NCBI RefSeq assembly: GCF_016820655.1 | Contig: NZ_WSFT01000029.1 | Span: 38,078 to 102,077, forward strand | DNA: 64,000 bases | DNA from: Anaeromonas frigoriresistens | GTDB taxonomy: Bacteria > Bacillota > Clostridia > Tissierellales > SIT17 | Reading direction: 5' to 3' | Shown here: positions 1 through 8,406 of the stretch, piece by piece | How positions within the stretch are numbered: position 1 is the first letter of the stretch | Layout of the letters: the number at the start of each line of letters is the position of its first letter | The notes under the pieces: model-generated | The model's input: the letters and a program-made list of their open reading frames with translations, nothing else | Database searches by the model: none | What the model was told of the DNA's origin: nothing | Translations under genes and position numbers: made by a program

Positions 1-165
1 AATGACTTTTATATAGGGAGAAACTTAAAGATAAAAACTAATGATAACGGAATATACCATACTTTTGTTAGAGAAATAAATAAGAAATCAAACTCCAATA
101 TTTATATTGTAAAATGTGGCAATATGAAAGTGACATTAATTGAGAAGTTGAAAGGAGTGATTTAA
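1..165 (+). CDS. Partial phage structural protein (C-terminal end)
   Basis: The reading frame is open from the first base and ends in a TAA that overlaps the ATG of the next gene (TAATG), giving the last 54 residues of a protein whose start lies outside the window. No domain can be recognised in this piece. The translational coupling to a beta-helix tail spike suggests a tail or baseplate protein, but that rests on position alone. Confidence 0.6.
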   Translation, partial: NDFYIGRNLKIKTNDNGIYHTFVREINKKSNSNIYIVKCGNMKVTLIEKLKGVI

Positions 166-2051
166 TGATAAGAGCAATAACATTTGATAAACAATTAATG
201 AAAAGTGAAGATTTTGCCCATCAAATTCATCATATATATCAAGGAAAGATAGGAGTGAGTAAAGGGTGTGAAGTATCTACAGATATAGATGGAAATTTAG
301 TTATATCTGATGGATACTTTTCTATTTATGGTAGATTACTTAGAAATGTAGGCGACACTATAATTGAAATTCCATCAGTTGCTAGTGGAATATTATACTC
401 AGTTTTAGTATTTGAAATAGATTTAAATCAGGAAAATACATTGGATGTATTTAACCAAGGTACCTTTAAAATAATATCTGACCCATTTAACTATCCTAGT
501 TTGACACAAGAAAATCTAGATGATAGTGGTAATCTATATCAAATGGAGTTTGCGAGATTTGAAAATAAAGTATCTGGTATTGAAAACATTCAAGATACTC
601 GAACAATTTTAAAATTTCATTTGGCAGAAAGTATTTCAGGACTAAAAAATGTAATGATAGGATTCGGTGCTAAAAGAGATGGGGTTACAGATGATATAAT
701 TCCTATAAATAAAGCGTTAGCTGAAGGTGGAACTGTTTACATCCCAGGTCCTGGTACTTATTTGATTAGTGATAGTATGAAAATACCTTCCGATACGACT
801 TTAATAATAGATCCTACAGCTACAATAAAATTAGCTAATGGTGCTAATTGCTATATAGTTAAAAATAGTGATTTGGTAAATGGAAATAGTAACATAACTA
901 TTATAGGTGGAAACTGGGATGGTAATGCTTTGAATCAAACTAGGGATTATTCTACTGGAAATATTTTAACCGGATATTATGGAATGGGTCTATTATTCTA
1001 TAAAGTTAAGGGGTTAAAAGTTAAACATTTAAAAACCAAAGAAATTGAAGCATGGGGAATTGCATATCTTGATTGTGAAGATTGTATTTTTGACGATATA
1101 GAATTTGATCAACCTTTACCATCCCAAAATGGTGGTAAAGTGAACGGAGATGGTGTAACTGGAATAGGGAAAAATGTAATTATAAATAATATTAGAGGTT
1201 ATTCAAATGATGATATTGTAGCTGTTTCTTCTGGAATTGCTACATTAGAAGGAATAGATACTGGACTAGTTTATGGGAACTCAGAAAATATTAAAATTAC
1301 AAATATTTTCCCTAGAAAGAAAAATGGAACTAATGAATTAAGTATGAGAGGTATAGCTATATATTCAAAAGGAGGGGGAAAGGTCTCTAATGTAACTGTT
1401 CAAACGGTAAAAGGCTACTGTAAATGGGAAGTGATAAAAGTTCAAACTCCTATAGAATGGGAAACCACAGAAAAAAGTATTTTTGATAATTTAGTGTTTG
1501 AGGATATTGTTAAATTTGCTGATAATGGAGAAGAAAAAGTATCCGGATTTGGAGCTTTAATATTATTAGATAATGTTCATATTAAATCTATTACTTTGGA
1601 TAAGATATTAAGACGTGAACTAGAAGCTGATTCAGATATAGAGAGAATATTCATTAAGAGTACCGAAACATCTATTGTTGATTCTATGAAGATATCAAAT
1701 GTTGAATGGTATAATACCTATACTCCAGGAGACTCTATTATTTATGACTATGGTGAATTAAAAAGCTTGAAGTTTGACAACATTTATAATAATAACGGTG
1801 GATTGTACCATAAGATGAACAGTAACTCTATTATTACTGTAATAATGGGCAACGGTTATAAACATGAAAAGTCAGGGTATGGTGATATGAATGCAGTAGC
1901 AGGAGCTAAGGTTAGAGTTAGAAGTATGTTGGTAGTCGATAGATCTAAATTAACTCCAAGCAAGTTTGATTATATTATTGATGCTACTTTAGGATTACCT
2001 ATTATTTATGATGGAGCTAATTGGCTTAGGATGGATGGAATAACAGTATAA
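165..2051 (+). CDS. Phage tail spike / pectate-lyase-like beta-helix protein
   Basis: 628 residues. Residues 1-150 look like a phage-type adaptor region that would anchor the protein to the tail. From about residue 163 the motif GFGAKRDGVTDD followed by VYIPGPGTYLIS is the hallmark start of the pectate_lyase_3 right-handed parallel beta-helix fold used by tail spikes that bind or cleave surface polysaccharide. The helix seems to run to about residue 540, and the last ~50 residues could be a trimerisation cap. There is no signal peptide. The gene starts inside the stop codon of the preceding partial gene and is followed by an acyltransferase, a holin and an endolysin, so it closes the tail module. 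Whether it is a lyase, a hydrolase or only an adhesin cannot be told from sequence. Confidence 0.8.
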   Translation: MIRAITFDKQLMKSEDFAHQIHHIYQGKIGVSKGCEVSTDIDGNLVISDGYFSIYGRLLRNVGDTIIEIPSVASGILYSVLVFEIDLNQENTLDVFNQGTFKIISDPFNYPSLTQENLDDSGNLYQMEFARFENKVSGIENIQDTRTILKFHLAESISGLKNVMIGFGAKRDGVTDDIIPINKALAEGGTVYIPGPGTYLISDSMKIPSDTTLIIDPTATIKLANGANCYIVKNSDLVNGNSNITIIGGNWDGNALNQTRDYSTGNILTGYYGMGLLFYKVKGLKVKHLKTKEIEAWGIAYLDCEDCIFDDIEFDQPLPSQNGGKVNGDGVTGIGKNVIINNIRGYSNDDIVAVSSGIATLEGIDTGLVYGNSENIKITNIFPRKKNGTNELSMRGIAIYSKGGGKVSNVTVQTVKGYCKWEVIKVQTPIEWETTEKSIFDNLVFEDIVKFADNGEEKVSGFGALILLDNVHIKSITLDKILRRELEADSDIERIFIKSTETSIVDSMKISNVEWYNTYTPGDSIIYDYGELKSLKFDNIYNNNGGLYHKMNSNSIITVIMGNGYKHEKSGYGDMNAVAGAKVRVRSMLVVDRSKLTPSKFDYIIDATLGLPIIYDGANWLRMDGITV

Positions 2052-2146
2052 AAACCTTCTTTGCAAATTTTTAGAATATATTAGTAAAAATAACTACAGT
2101 GTATTATAATATATTGTAGTTATTTTTACTTAGGGGGATAAATGGC

Positions 2147-3193
2147 ATGGAGAATCAATTTACAAAAGAGGACACTAATTATCTAAAAGGCATAGCAATT
2201 TTCCTATTACTTTGGCATCACTTATTTTATAATGCAAATTATATAGAGTCATTTAGCTCTTTTAATATTGCAGAGATAATCTCATACTATAGCAAGGTAT
2301 GTGTTGCAATATTTCTTATATTAAGTGGTTATGGTCTAAGTGAAAGCTATAGTAAGAAAAAATATACTCTTAGAACTTTTTACCTTAAATATTATAGAAA
2401 GCTTTATCAAAATTATTTATTAATGTGGATTCTTTTTGTACCTATGGGGATAGTCTTATTTAATAGAACTTTTGAAGTTGTATATGGAGACCATGTCATA
2501 ACAAAATTATTTCTTAATATTTTAGGAGTACAAAGGCTTTTTAGCTTTAATGGTTATAATGCAACTTGGTGGTATATGAGTTTAGTTATAGGATTATATT
2601 TATTTTTTCCATTATTGAATAGATTAGTGAAAAAATATCCAATCTTATCTTTGTGTTTAAGTTATTACTTAATGTTTATTACAAGACATAAAGTTGGAAG
2701 TTTTGATCCTATCGGGTTATATGGATATTGGGTATTCCCTTTTATCATAGGAATATTTTGTTCTCAAAGAAAAGTTATTTCTAATATTACTAGTTTTAAA
2801 ATAGGGAATAAATATATAAAGTTAATGATTTACTTAATTATATTGATACTCATAGTGTATTTTAGAAGATATGGAGTTAAGCTAATAAATGAAAAGATTG
2901 ATGGTTTTTTTGGGTTGATTATAATACTCATAAGTTACGAATATATATCTAAAATAAAATGTTTTAAAAAAGTTCTAACCTTTGTAGGGATCCACTCTTT
3001 TAATATATTTTTATTTCATACATTTATATATGAGTATTATTTTAAAAGAATAATTTATTCATTTAAAAATCCACTTATAATTTTCAGTGTATTATTGGTA
3101 ACTTGTATAATGATTTCTATAGGTATTGAAAGGTTGAAGAATATAAGATTTGAAAAGAGAAAGTATATTTTAATCTCAAAGAATAATTCATAA
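2147..3193 (+). CDS. Membrane O-acyltransferase (acyltransferase_3 family)
   Basis: 348 residues, about ten hydrophobic segments. The N-terminal block LKGIAIFLLLWHHLFYN carries the conserved histidine pair (H24-H25) of OafA/YrhL-like acyltransferases, which move acetyl or other acyl groups from the cytoplasmic side onto extracellular polysaccharide or peptidoglycan. The ATG follows an AGGGGGA site, and the gene has its own spacing (95 bp after the tail spike, 73 bp before the holin). Its place between tail spike and lysis genes suggests a lysogenic-conversion gene that alters the surface the phage recognises; that role is inference. Confidence 0.82.
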   Translation: MENQFTKEDTNYLKGIAIFLLLWHHLFYNANYIESFSSFNIAEIISYYSKVCVAIFLILSGYGLSESYSKKKYTLRTFYLKYYRKLYQNYLLMWILFVPMGIVLFNRTFEVVYGDHVITKLFLNILGVQRLFSFNGYNATWWYMSLVIGLYLFFPLLNRLVKKYPILSLCLSYYLMFITRHKVGSFDPIGLYGYWVFPFIIGIFCSQRKVISNITSFKIGNKYIKLMIYLIILILIVYFRRYGVKLINEKIDGFFGLIIILISYEYISKIKCFKKVLTFVGIHSFNIFLFHTFIYEYYFKRIIYSFKNPLIIFSVLLVTCIMISIGIERLKNIRFEKRKYILISKNNS

Positions 3194-3266
3194 TCAGTAA
3201 ATTAATATTAAATAAATTAAGGACTAGGAATAGTCCTATTTTTATGTCCAAAAAAGGAGGAAGAAA

Positions 3267-3713
3267 ATGAGTAATATATCGATTAAATTAATAGCTACAG
3301 GTATTATAGGTTTTATAGCAGGACTAATAGGAGGGTGGGATATGGTACTAGAAATACTTTGCATTTTAATTGTTGTTGATTATCTCACCGGGTTGGGAGT
3401 AGCTTTAAAGGAAAAGAAACTCAATTCAAGCATAGGCTTTTTAGGAATTCTTAAGAAAGCTATGATTTTCTTAGTTTTAATTTTAGCAGCTCAATTAGAT
3501 AGGATAACAAATAATCAAGCTAATTTATTTAGAACTGCAACAGCTCTATTTTATATAAGCAATGAAGGTATAAGTATACTTGAGAATATAGGAAATATAG
3601 GAGTATCTTTACCGCCTTTCATTGTTAAAGTATTAGAGCAACTTAGAGAAAACTCTAGTAAAGGAATTATAGACGATATGAAAGAGAAGGTTAGAGAGGA
3701 AGGAGAGATATAA
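3267..3713 (+). CDS. Phage holin (holin_4_1 / TcdE-like family)
   Basis: 148 residues. Two or three membrane segments (about 5-25, 28-45 and 62-80), with the family-typical IVVDYLTGLGVALKEKKLNSS block around residues 35-55 and a charged C-terminal tail ending EEGEI. Holins of this family make lesions in the cytoplasmic membrane that release or activate the endolysin. An AAAGGAGG site lies a few bases upstream of the ATG. Its TAA overlaps the ATG of the amidase by one base, so the two lysis genes are translationally coupled. Confidence 0.88.
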   Translation: MSNISIKLIATGIIGFIAGLIGGWDMVLEILCILIVVDYLTGLGVALKEKKLNSSIGFLGILKKAMIFLVLILAAQLDRITNNQANLFRTATALFYISNEGISILENIGNIGVSLPPFIVKVLEQLRENSSKGIIDDMKEKVREEGEI

Positions 3714-4891
3714 TGTTTAGTGTAAACAATACTACATTCGACCCAGGACATTATGCAGGAGCTAATATTGCTCCTCGTTGCTCCAATAGATACTCAGAGG
3801 GGGATAATATGTTACTCTTAGGATTAGCGCTTAATAAAGAGTTTGGTAGTCCCCTTACCAGGTACAATGGTAAAGATGTAAGCTTTCCAAATAGAACAGC
3901 TATGGCCAAGAAAAATGGGAGCAAATATCTAGTATCTCTTCATACGAATTATCCAACTGATGGAGTAATATGTTTTATTTCTGTATCTAGGCCAGAAGAT
4001 AAAATAGTAGCTGAGAAGATAGGCAAAACAGTAGCTAACAAACTAGGTATTCAATTTAGAGGGGTAAGAACTAGAAAAAACTCCTATGGCACTGACTACT
4101 ATGGTATGATTAGAATTCCTCAGAGATATGGTATTCATGGAATTATAGTAGAACATGGTAGTCATAGAGAACACTGTTCTAATACAGACGAAAAAAGAAG
4201 ATTAATTATTGAAGCATATCGAGAAGTATTTGAGGGGAAAACATCTACTAAAGATAATGGAATTAAAGAAAAATACAATAATGGTATTATAGATTTACCA
4301 GCTAAGGGATATTGGACCATTGCAGATAATGATAGAGAGATATCCTTTATGCAAGAAGAGTTGAATATCATAGGATATGAATTAGAGATAGATGGAAACT
4401 TTGGACCTAATACTTTAGAAGCAGTGAAAGAGTTCCAGGAATTTTATGATCTAGAAGTAGATGGTTATGTAGGTCCTAATACTGTAGAGAAAATTGGAGA
4501 AGTAGTTGAAGCGTTAGAAAAGAATGGAATAATAGATTTACCAGGTAAAGGTTACTTCACTACTAAAGATGAAGGATACGAAGTAAAGCTAATCCAGCAA
4601 ACTTTAAAAGAGATAGGATTTAAGTTAGTTGTGGATGGTATTTATGGGAGTGAAACAAGAGGAGCTATAAAATTATTCCAAGCTAAGTATGGACTAAAAG
4701 TTGATGGGTATGCTGGAAAAGAAACTGTAAGAGCTTTAAATAATATTATCAAAGAAATCAATATTCCTACGAGAAGAGTAATTATTAATGGAGAGCAGAT
4801 AGGGGCATTTAAGGTTACAGATAATATAGTAGAACAAGTAAAAGAGAATTTAGACAAAGCAGATAAAATAGAAATAGAGAAAGTAGAATAG
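3713..4891 (+). CDS. Endolysin: N-acetylmuramoyl-L-alanine amidase with two peptidoglycan-binding repeats
   Basis: 392 residues. The N-terminal amidase_3 domain (1-175) shows the zinc ligands H13 (FDPGH), E29 (YSEGDN) and H77 (SLHTN) and the catalytic glutamate E147 (IIVEHG). It would cut the bond between MurNAc and L-alanine. Two PG_binding_1 domains follow at about 200-263 and 276-345; each starts with DLP(A/G)KGY and holds a D-G-x-(F/Y)-G core and a VDGY(V/A)G core. No signal peptide, as expected for a holin-released lysin. A ~45-residue tail after the second repeat ends in charged residues. Coupled to the holin by a one-base overlap. Confidence 0.92.
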   Translation: MFSVNNTTFDPGHYAGANIAPRCSNRYSEGDNMLLLGLALNKEFGSPLTRYNGKDVSFPNRTAMAKKNGSKYLVSLHTNYPTDGVICFISVSRPEDKIVAEKIGKTVANKLGIQFRGVRTRKNSYGTDYYGMIRIPQRYGIHGIIVEHGSHREHCSNTDEKRRLIIEAYREVFEGKTSTKDNGIKEKYNNGIIDLPAKGYWTIADNDREISFMQEELNIIGYELEIDGNFGPNTLEAVKEFQEFYDLEVDGYVGPNTVEKIGEVVEALEKNGIIDLPGKGYFTTKDEGYEVKLIQQTLKEIGFKLVVDGIYGSETRGAIKLFQAKYGLKVDGYAGKETVRALNNIIKEINIPTRRVIINGEQIGAFKVTDNIVEQVKENLDKADKIEIEKVE

Positions 4892-4899
4892 ATTCAATT

Positions 4900-4928
4900 G
4901 ACCAGGGAGAAATCTCTGGTCTTCATTT
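4900..4928 (+). terminator. Terminator after endolysin
   Basis: A nine-pair stem GACCAGGGA / TCTCTGGTC with a GAAA loop is followed by a weak T-rich tail. It closes the lysis module. Confidence 0.55.
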
Positions 4929-5157
4929 AAAGAGATTTAAAAATAATGGAATAGAATTATTAACGTTGACAACAATCAATAAGAAAATAGGGGTTTAAAA
5001 TAAAAAATTAATTACTAAAGTGAGGGGTATAAAATAAATACATAAATTATTAAATACACTTCATATTTATATTAATAAAGTTGAAATATTTTAGAAGAAG
5101 GTGTATAATATGACTAAGAAAATAGGAGGAATATGGAAAAAGAGGGAGAGAATTATA

Positions 5158-5862
5158 ATGGGAGAGGTTTTAACATTACATACTTGGAATGAATCATACT
5201 TAAACAGCTTTAAAAATAAATGGGATTTATTTTTTATGAAATTAGTTACAAAGAGAGTATCTAGACTTCGAAGGATAAATAATGACTTACAAAATAATAT
5301 TATGAGTTTCTGTGAAAAATCTAATAATATTCATGGCCCAAATTTAATTAAAGTGAATAATGGTCTAGGAGAAATTTTAGCTGAATTAGAAAAAGAAGGA
5401 ATTAAAGATATATACTTAGAATCAATAACTAATTTAGAAAATGTATTAGATGAAGTTCAAATGAATTTGCTAAAAGTTAAGAAAATGATTCATAAACCAA
5501 TTTATAAAGATATAAAAGAAAAGAGATTGTCTAGTCTTATTAATCAAACAAACAGAAATATAAATATAATTTTAGAAATTAGAGATAAAATAGATAAAAT
5601 AGATAATATTACTCATGATAAACGCTTTCAGGTAGAAGTAAATAAGAAGTATAATAAAAATAAAAAAATACTATTAGCTCTAAGTTTTAGCTTTCTTATT
5701 ATTAGTTTCTTTAACTTTGATTTCTTACCGGCAATTATATCTATTGGCACCTCTTTAATGTGTTTTATAGCTTATATAGGTATTTATGTTAATAGAAGTT
5801 ATATATGTAAAGAGCTTATGAATACCTTTAACAATGATTTATGTCAGGATACTAGGGGTTGA
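5158..5862 (+). CDS. Helical protein with two C-terminal membrane segments, unknown function
   Basis: I do not recognise this protein. From the chosen ATG it has 234 residues: a long, charged, helix-rich region likely to include coiled coil, then two hydrophobic segments near the C-terminus (IISFFNFDFLPAIISIG and SLMCFIAYIGIYV) and a short basic tail. The ATG at 5158 has a good GGGAG nine bases upstream; alternatives in frame are ATG 5110 (GAAGG nine bases upstream) and GTG 5101. It sits between the endolysin and an SOS-type cassette and overlaps the next membrane gene, so the two probably act together, possibly as an accessory gene pair of the element. Confidence 0.6.
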   Translation: MGEVLTLHTWNESYLNSFKNKWDLFFMKLVTKRVSRLRRINNDLQNNIMSFCEKSNNIHGPNLIKVNNGLGEILAELEKEGIKDIYLESITNLENVLDEVQMNLLKVKKMIHKPIYKDIKEKRLSSLINQTNRNINIILEIRDKIDKIDNITHDKRFQVEVNKKYNKNKKILLALSFSFLIISFFNFDFLPAIISIGTSLMCFIAYIGIYVNRSYICKELMNTFNNDLCQDTRG

Positions 5863-5867
5863 TTTTT

Positions 5868-6239
5868 GTGACTGAAGAATCTAAGGATAACTCTCAAACA
5901 CAAGGTAAGATTAACGCTTTTTTTGGAGGAACAGGAGATTTAATAAATCATACAGGGGATTATGCACAAAAGACTAATGCTACCTCTATAATGAGCTTTA
6001 GTATGTATATATTTTTAATATATGCTGTTCTAATATGTGCACTTGCCCTTATACCAGGAGACAATCTACCTAAATATGTAGCTATGGGAATTGTATCGGT
6101 AGTATTGTTAATTATATTTATAATGAATTTGAGCCATCATAAACAAACTTATATACTTGAGCATAGACGGGAGAAGAAACTAAAAGAAAAAGAATCCTCT
6201 GTTTTAGTTAATAAGAATATTTTAGCGGAAATTGATTAA
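5868..6239 (+). CDS. Small two-helix membrane protein, unknown function
   Basis: 123 residues from a GTG with AGGGG ten bases upstream; a TTG at 5859 also lies in frame but has almost no space to the ribosome site. The N-terminal 35 residues are polar, then two membrane helices (about residues 40-60 and 65-85), then a strongly basic tail (HRREKKLKEKE). No family recognised. It follows the previous membrane protein with a gap of five bases and is closed by a terminator, forming a two-gene unit at the end of the lysis region. Confidence 0.6.
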   Translation: MTEESKDNSQTQGKINAFFGGTGDLINHTGDYAQKTNATSIMSFSMYIFLIYAVLICALALIPGDNLPKYVAMGIVSVVLLIIFIMNLSHHKQTYILEHRREKKLKEKESSVLVNKNILAEID

Positions 6240-6264
6240 TATGGTTATCAAAGTAAAGAAATGA

Positions 6265-6290
6265 ACCAAGTTAAAACTTGGTCTTTTTTT
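6265..6290 (+). terminator. Intrinsic terminator
   Basis: Stem ACCAAGTT / AACTTGGT followed directly by CTTTTTTT. It separates the membrane pair from the SOS-box promoter. Confidence 0.8.
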
Positions 6291-6295
6291 ATGTC

Positions 6296-6324
6296 TTTAC
6301 ACCGAACGTTTGTTCTGATATAAT
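6296..6324 (+). promoter_or_regulatory. SigA promoter with LexA (SOS) box in the spacer
   Basis: -35 TTTACA (6296-6301) and -10 TATAAT (6319-6324) are 17 bp apart. The spacer contains CGAACGTTTGTTC (6303-6315), a full GAAC-N4-GTTC match to the Gram-positive LexA/DinR box. LexA binding here would block the promoter directly, so the cassette 6355-7094 should be induced by DNA damage. Confidence 0.82.
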
Positions 6325-6354
6325 TTAATAAAAATATATGTTCGGGGTGATATT

Positions 6355-6594
6355 ATGGTTGATCATGAATTAAAGTATTCTCTTCAAAATCATAAAATAA
6401 TTTCTATTATGTATATGAAAGGATTAGAGATAACACAAAGAAGAATACAGGTATTAAAAATAGATAAAGGTATTATTAAAGCTTTAGATATAGATAAACA
6501 AGCTATAAGAACTTTCAAAAAAGAAAATATATTAGCAGCAATGAACATGACTATAATTAATGAAAGTAGAAGTGGAAAACATGAGAGTTATTAA
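6355..6594 (+). CDS. Small YolD/WYL-like protein of an SOS cassette
   Basis: 79 residues. The stretch from IISIMYMKGLEITQRRIQVL to RTFKKENILAAMN resembles the short beta-barrel of YolD-like and WYL-like proteins (a ligand-binding or nucleic-acid-associated fold). Such genes often sit beside phage-borne Y-family polymerases; here no polymerase follows. First gene after the SOS-box promoter, with GGGGTGA four bases before the ATG. Its end overlaps the next gene. The family assignment is by pattern only. Confidence 0.6.
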   Translation: MVDHELKYSLQNHKIISIMYMKGLEITQRRIQVLKIDKGIIKALDIDKQAIRTFKKENILAAMNMTIINESRSGKHESY

Positions 6595-6841
6595 TAAATC
6601 AGTTGATATGATTGCTATATTTAATAAAGATGGAACTATCCGGCCATGGAAATTTAAGTTTGATAATGGAGATGAAGAGATCAAAATCAAAGTAGATACT
6701 CTTCAATTTTCAGATAAGATTAAACATTGTGGTCGGATTATACATACATATAGATGTCAGTCAAATATTAATAATACACTAAGAGTTTATGAATTACATT
6801 ACATAGGAGATAAAATGGAATGGTATTTATACAAGATATAG
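6581..6841 (+). CDS. Small conserved mobile-element protein, unknown function
   Basis: 86 residues from ATG 6581 (an upstream in-frame ATG at 6560 lies well inside the previous gene). The pattern MRVINKSVDMIAIFNKDGTI near the start and YRCQSNINNT.RVYELHY.....WYLYKI at the end resembles a small protein that I recall from clostridial mobile elements next to LexA-like and YolD-like genes. No enzymatic motif is visible. Overlaps the first cassette gene by 14 bases and is followed 13 bases later by the LexA-like gene. Confidence 0.62.
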   Translation: MRVINKSVDMIAIFNKDGTIRPWKFKFDNGDEEIKIKVDTLQFSDKIKHCGRIIHTYRCQSNINNTLRVYELHYIGDKMEWYLYKI

Positions 6842-6854
6842 AGGGGGATAAATT

Positions 6855-7094
6855 ATGCTTACTAAAAAACAATTAGTAGTATTAAAAGGGATAGATGATC
6901 TAATAAAAGAAAATAAATATAGTCCTACTGTTAGGGAAATTGGAGAAAAGGTTGGATTAAAGTCTTCAAGTTCAGTTCATACTTATATTAAGAAATTAGA
7001 AGAAAAAGGGTGTCTTAGTAAGGTAGAAGCTTCAGGGAGATCACTTGTGATTACTGAAAGAGGACAAATGGCATTGAAGTTAATCAATAATTAA
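6855..7094 (+). CDS. Stand-alone LexA-type winged-helix DNA-binding domain
   Basis: 79 residues that match only the N-terminal half of LexA: TKKQLVVLKGIDDLIKENKYSPTVREIGEKVGL followed by SSSSVHTYIKKLEEKGCL. The S24 peptidase half with the Ser/Lys pair, needed for self-cleavage and dimerisation in normal LexA (~200 residues), is absent. The gene nevertheless has a strong GAGGGGGA site and is the last gene of the cassette behind a perfect SOS box. It may be a non-cleavable competitor at LexA boxes or a decayed repressor. Confidence 0.78.
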   Translation: MLTKKQLVVLKGIDDLIKENKYSPTVREIGEKVGLKSSSSVHTYIKKLEEKGCLSKVEASGRSLVITERGQMALKLINN

Positions 7095-7096
7095 AC

Positions 7097-7120
7097 CAGG
7101 ATATTAATCCTGCTCTTTTA
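7097..7120 (+). terminator. Weak terminator after the SOS cassette
   Basis: CAGGAT / ATCCTG stem followed by CTCTTTTATT. Confidence 0.45.
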
Positions 7121-7289
7121 TTAATAGAATTATATAATAAATTCTAGATAATTTAGAAAATTAAAAGGGAAAATCAAGTTTCAAATTGAAATTAATATGT
7201 AACTCTATAAAAGATATTAAGATACTAACTTTTTCAATAAGTAAAATATATAACTGACAAGTTAACTATATTTTTAGGAGGAGTCTGAT

Positions 7290-8333
7290 TTGAAAGAAAT
7301 AAAAAATTACATAGATAAAACTATAAGGTCAGGTAATAAGCCAAATCTAAAGATGTTTATTTATTTGATAAGTCTGACTGAGACTTTTGAAGAAGTATTA
7401 GATATTGCTGAATATTTACAGTCATTGGGTTTTACATTAGGAAAAAAAAAATATAACTGGATGTTGGCATTAGTAGAATCATACGATGATGCTAAAACAA
7501 TAATCTCAGCCATGAAGAAAAAGAGGGTGAATATAGATATAGAAAACTACTTGAATTTTGTGAATACTGCTGAAAATAGTTTTCAGGTTAGACAAATTAT
7601 TAATGATATGGAAATAAACAATATAGAAACCGTTCCGGCAATATACGCTAGATTACTATGGGTACAAGACTCATATGATAATGCAAGAAAGATTTTAGAT
7701 GAAGTAAAACAAAGTGGATTAGAGCCCTTCATTATGTATTATATCTTATTAAGTACCGCACAGTGTGAAAATGAAGTGAGAGAAGTAATTGATGATCTGA
7801 AAATGATAGGAAGAGAATTTGATATTGAAGATTATTATAGATTTGCATATAAAAACAGACGAGACATTGTAAAGTTAACGAGAGAGAGTTTAAGGAGAAA
7901 TTATAAACCAAGTAATTATGAAGATTTATATGAATATAAAAAACAGGACAAGTTATCAAAAAAAAGACAACAAATAATAAATGTTACAAGACGTGATTAT
8001 GTTATCGTAAATTATTTAAAAGAGATATATAATAATTCGTGTCAAGTGTGTGGAATTAAACTTAGTCTAGGAAATGATATCTATTACTCAGAAGTGCATC
8101 ATATTAAACCACTGTCATGTAATGGCCCTGATATTCTTGAAAATATGTTAGTTCTTTGCCCGAATCATCATAAGCTATTTGATAGAGGGGCAATAACTAT
8201 TAATATAGAGAATAAAAAGGTTATTCATATTGATGCTAAAAACAACATAAATACATTAAGCTTGACTTTGAAACATAAGGTTGATAAAAGTTATGTTAAT
8301 TATCATAATTATAATATACTAATAAAAGTGTGA
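7290..8333 (+). CDS. HNH endonuclease fused to a PPR-like helical repeat array
   Basis: 347 residues, start TTG with GGAGG upstream. Residues about 20-208 form six helix-turn-helix repeats of about 31 residues (20-50, 53-83, 84-114, 115-146, 147-178, 179-208); repeats 2-5 show the pattern Y..LL......A..I...(M/V/L)K..G.(E/N)., close to short pentatricopeptide-type repeats. Residues 220-245 are a basic linker. The HNH domain (about 245-305) is complete: C251-x2-C254, H270-H271, N286, C290 and H293-H294, with LCPNHHKLFDRGA. The C-terminus is short and basic. It stands alone in the mobile element with its own promoter region. HNH domains cut DNA or nick it; what the repeats bind is unknown. Confidence 0.78.
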   Translation: MKEIKNYIDKTIRSGNKPNLKMFIYLISLTETFEEVLDIAEYLQSLGFTLGKKKYNWMLALVESYDDAKTIISAMKKKRVNIDIENYLNFVNTAENSFQVRQIINDMEINNIETVPAIYARLLWVQDSYDNARKILDEVKQSGLEPFIMYYILLSTAQCENEVREVIDDLKMIGREFDIEDYYRFAYKNRRDIVKLTRESLRRNYKPSNYEDLYEYKKQDKLSKKRQQIINVTRRDYVIVNYLKEIYNNSCQVCGIKLSLGNDIYYSEVHHIKPLSCNGPDILENMLVLCPNHHKLFDRGAITINIENKKVIHIDAKNNINTLSLTLKHKVDKSYVNYHNYNILIKV

Positions 8334-8406
8334 ATCATATAAAAATCAAAGGGAAAACCAACTATCTGTCTTATACATATAATAATACATAAAATGGAGG
8401 GATATT

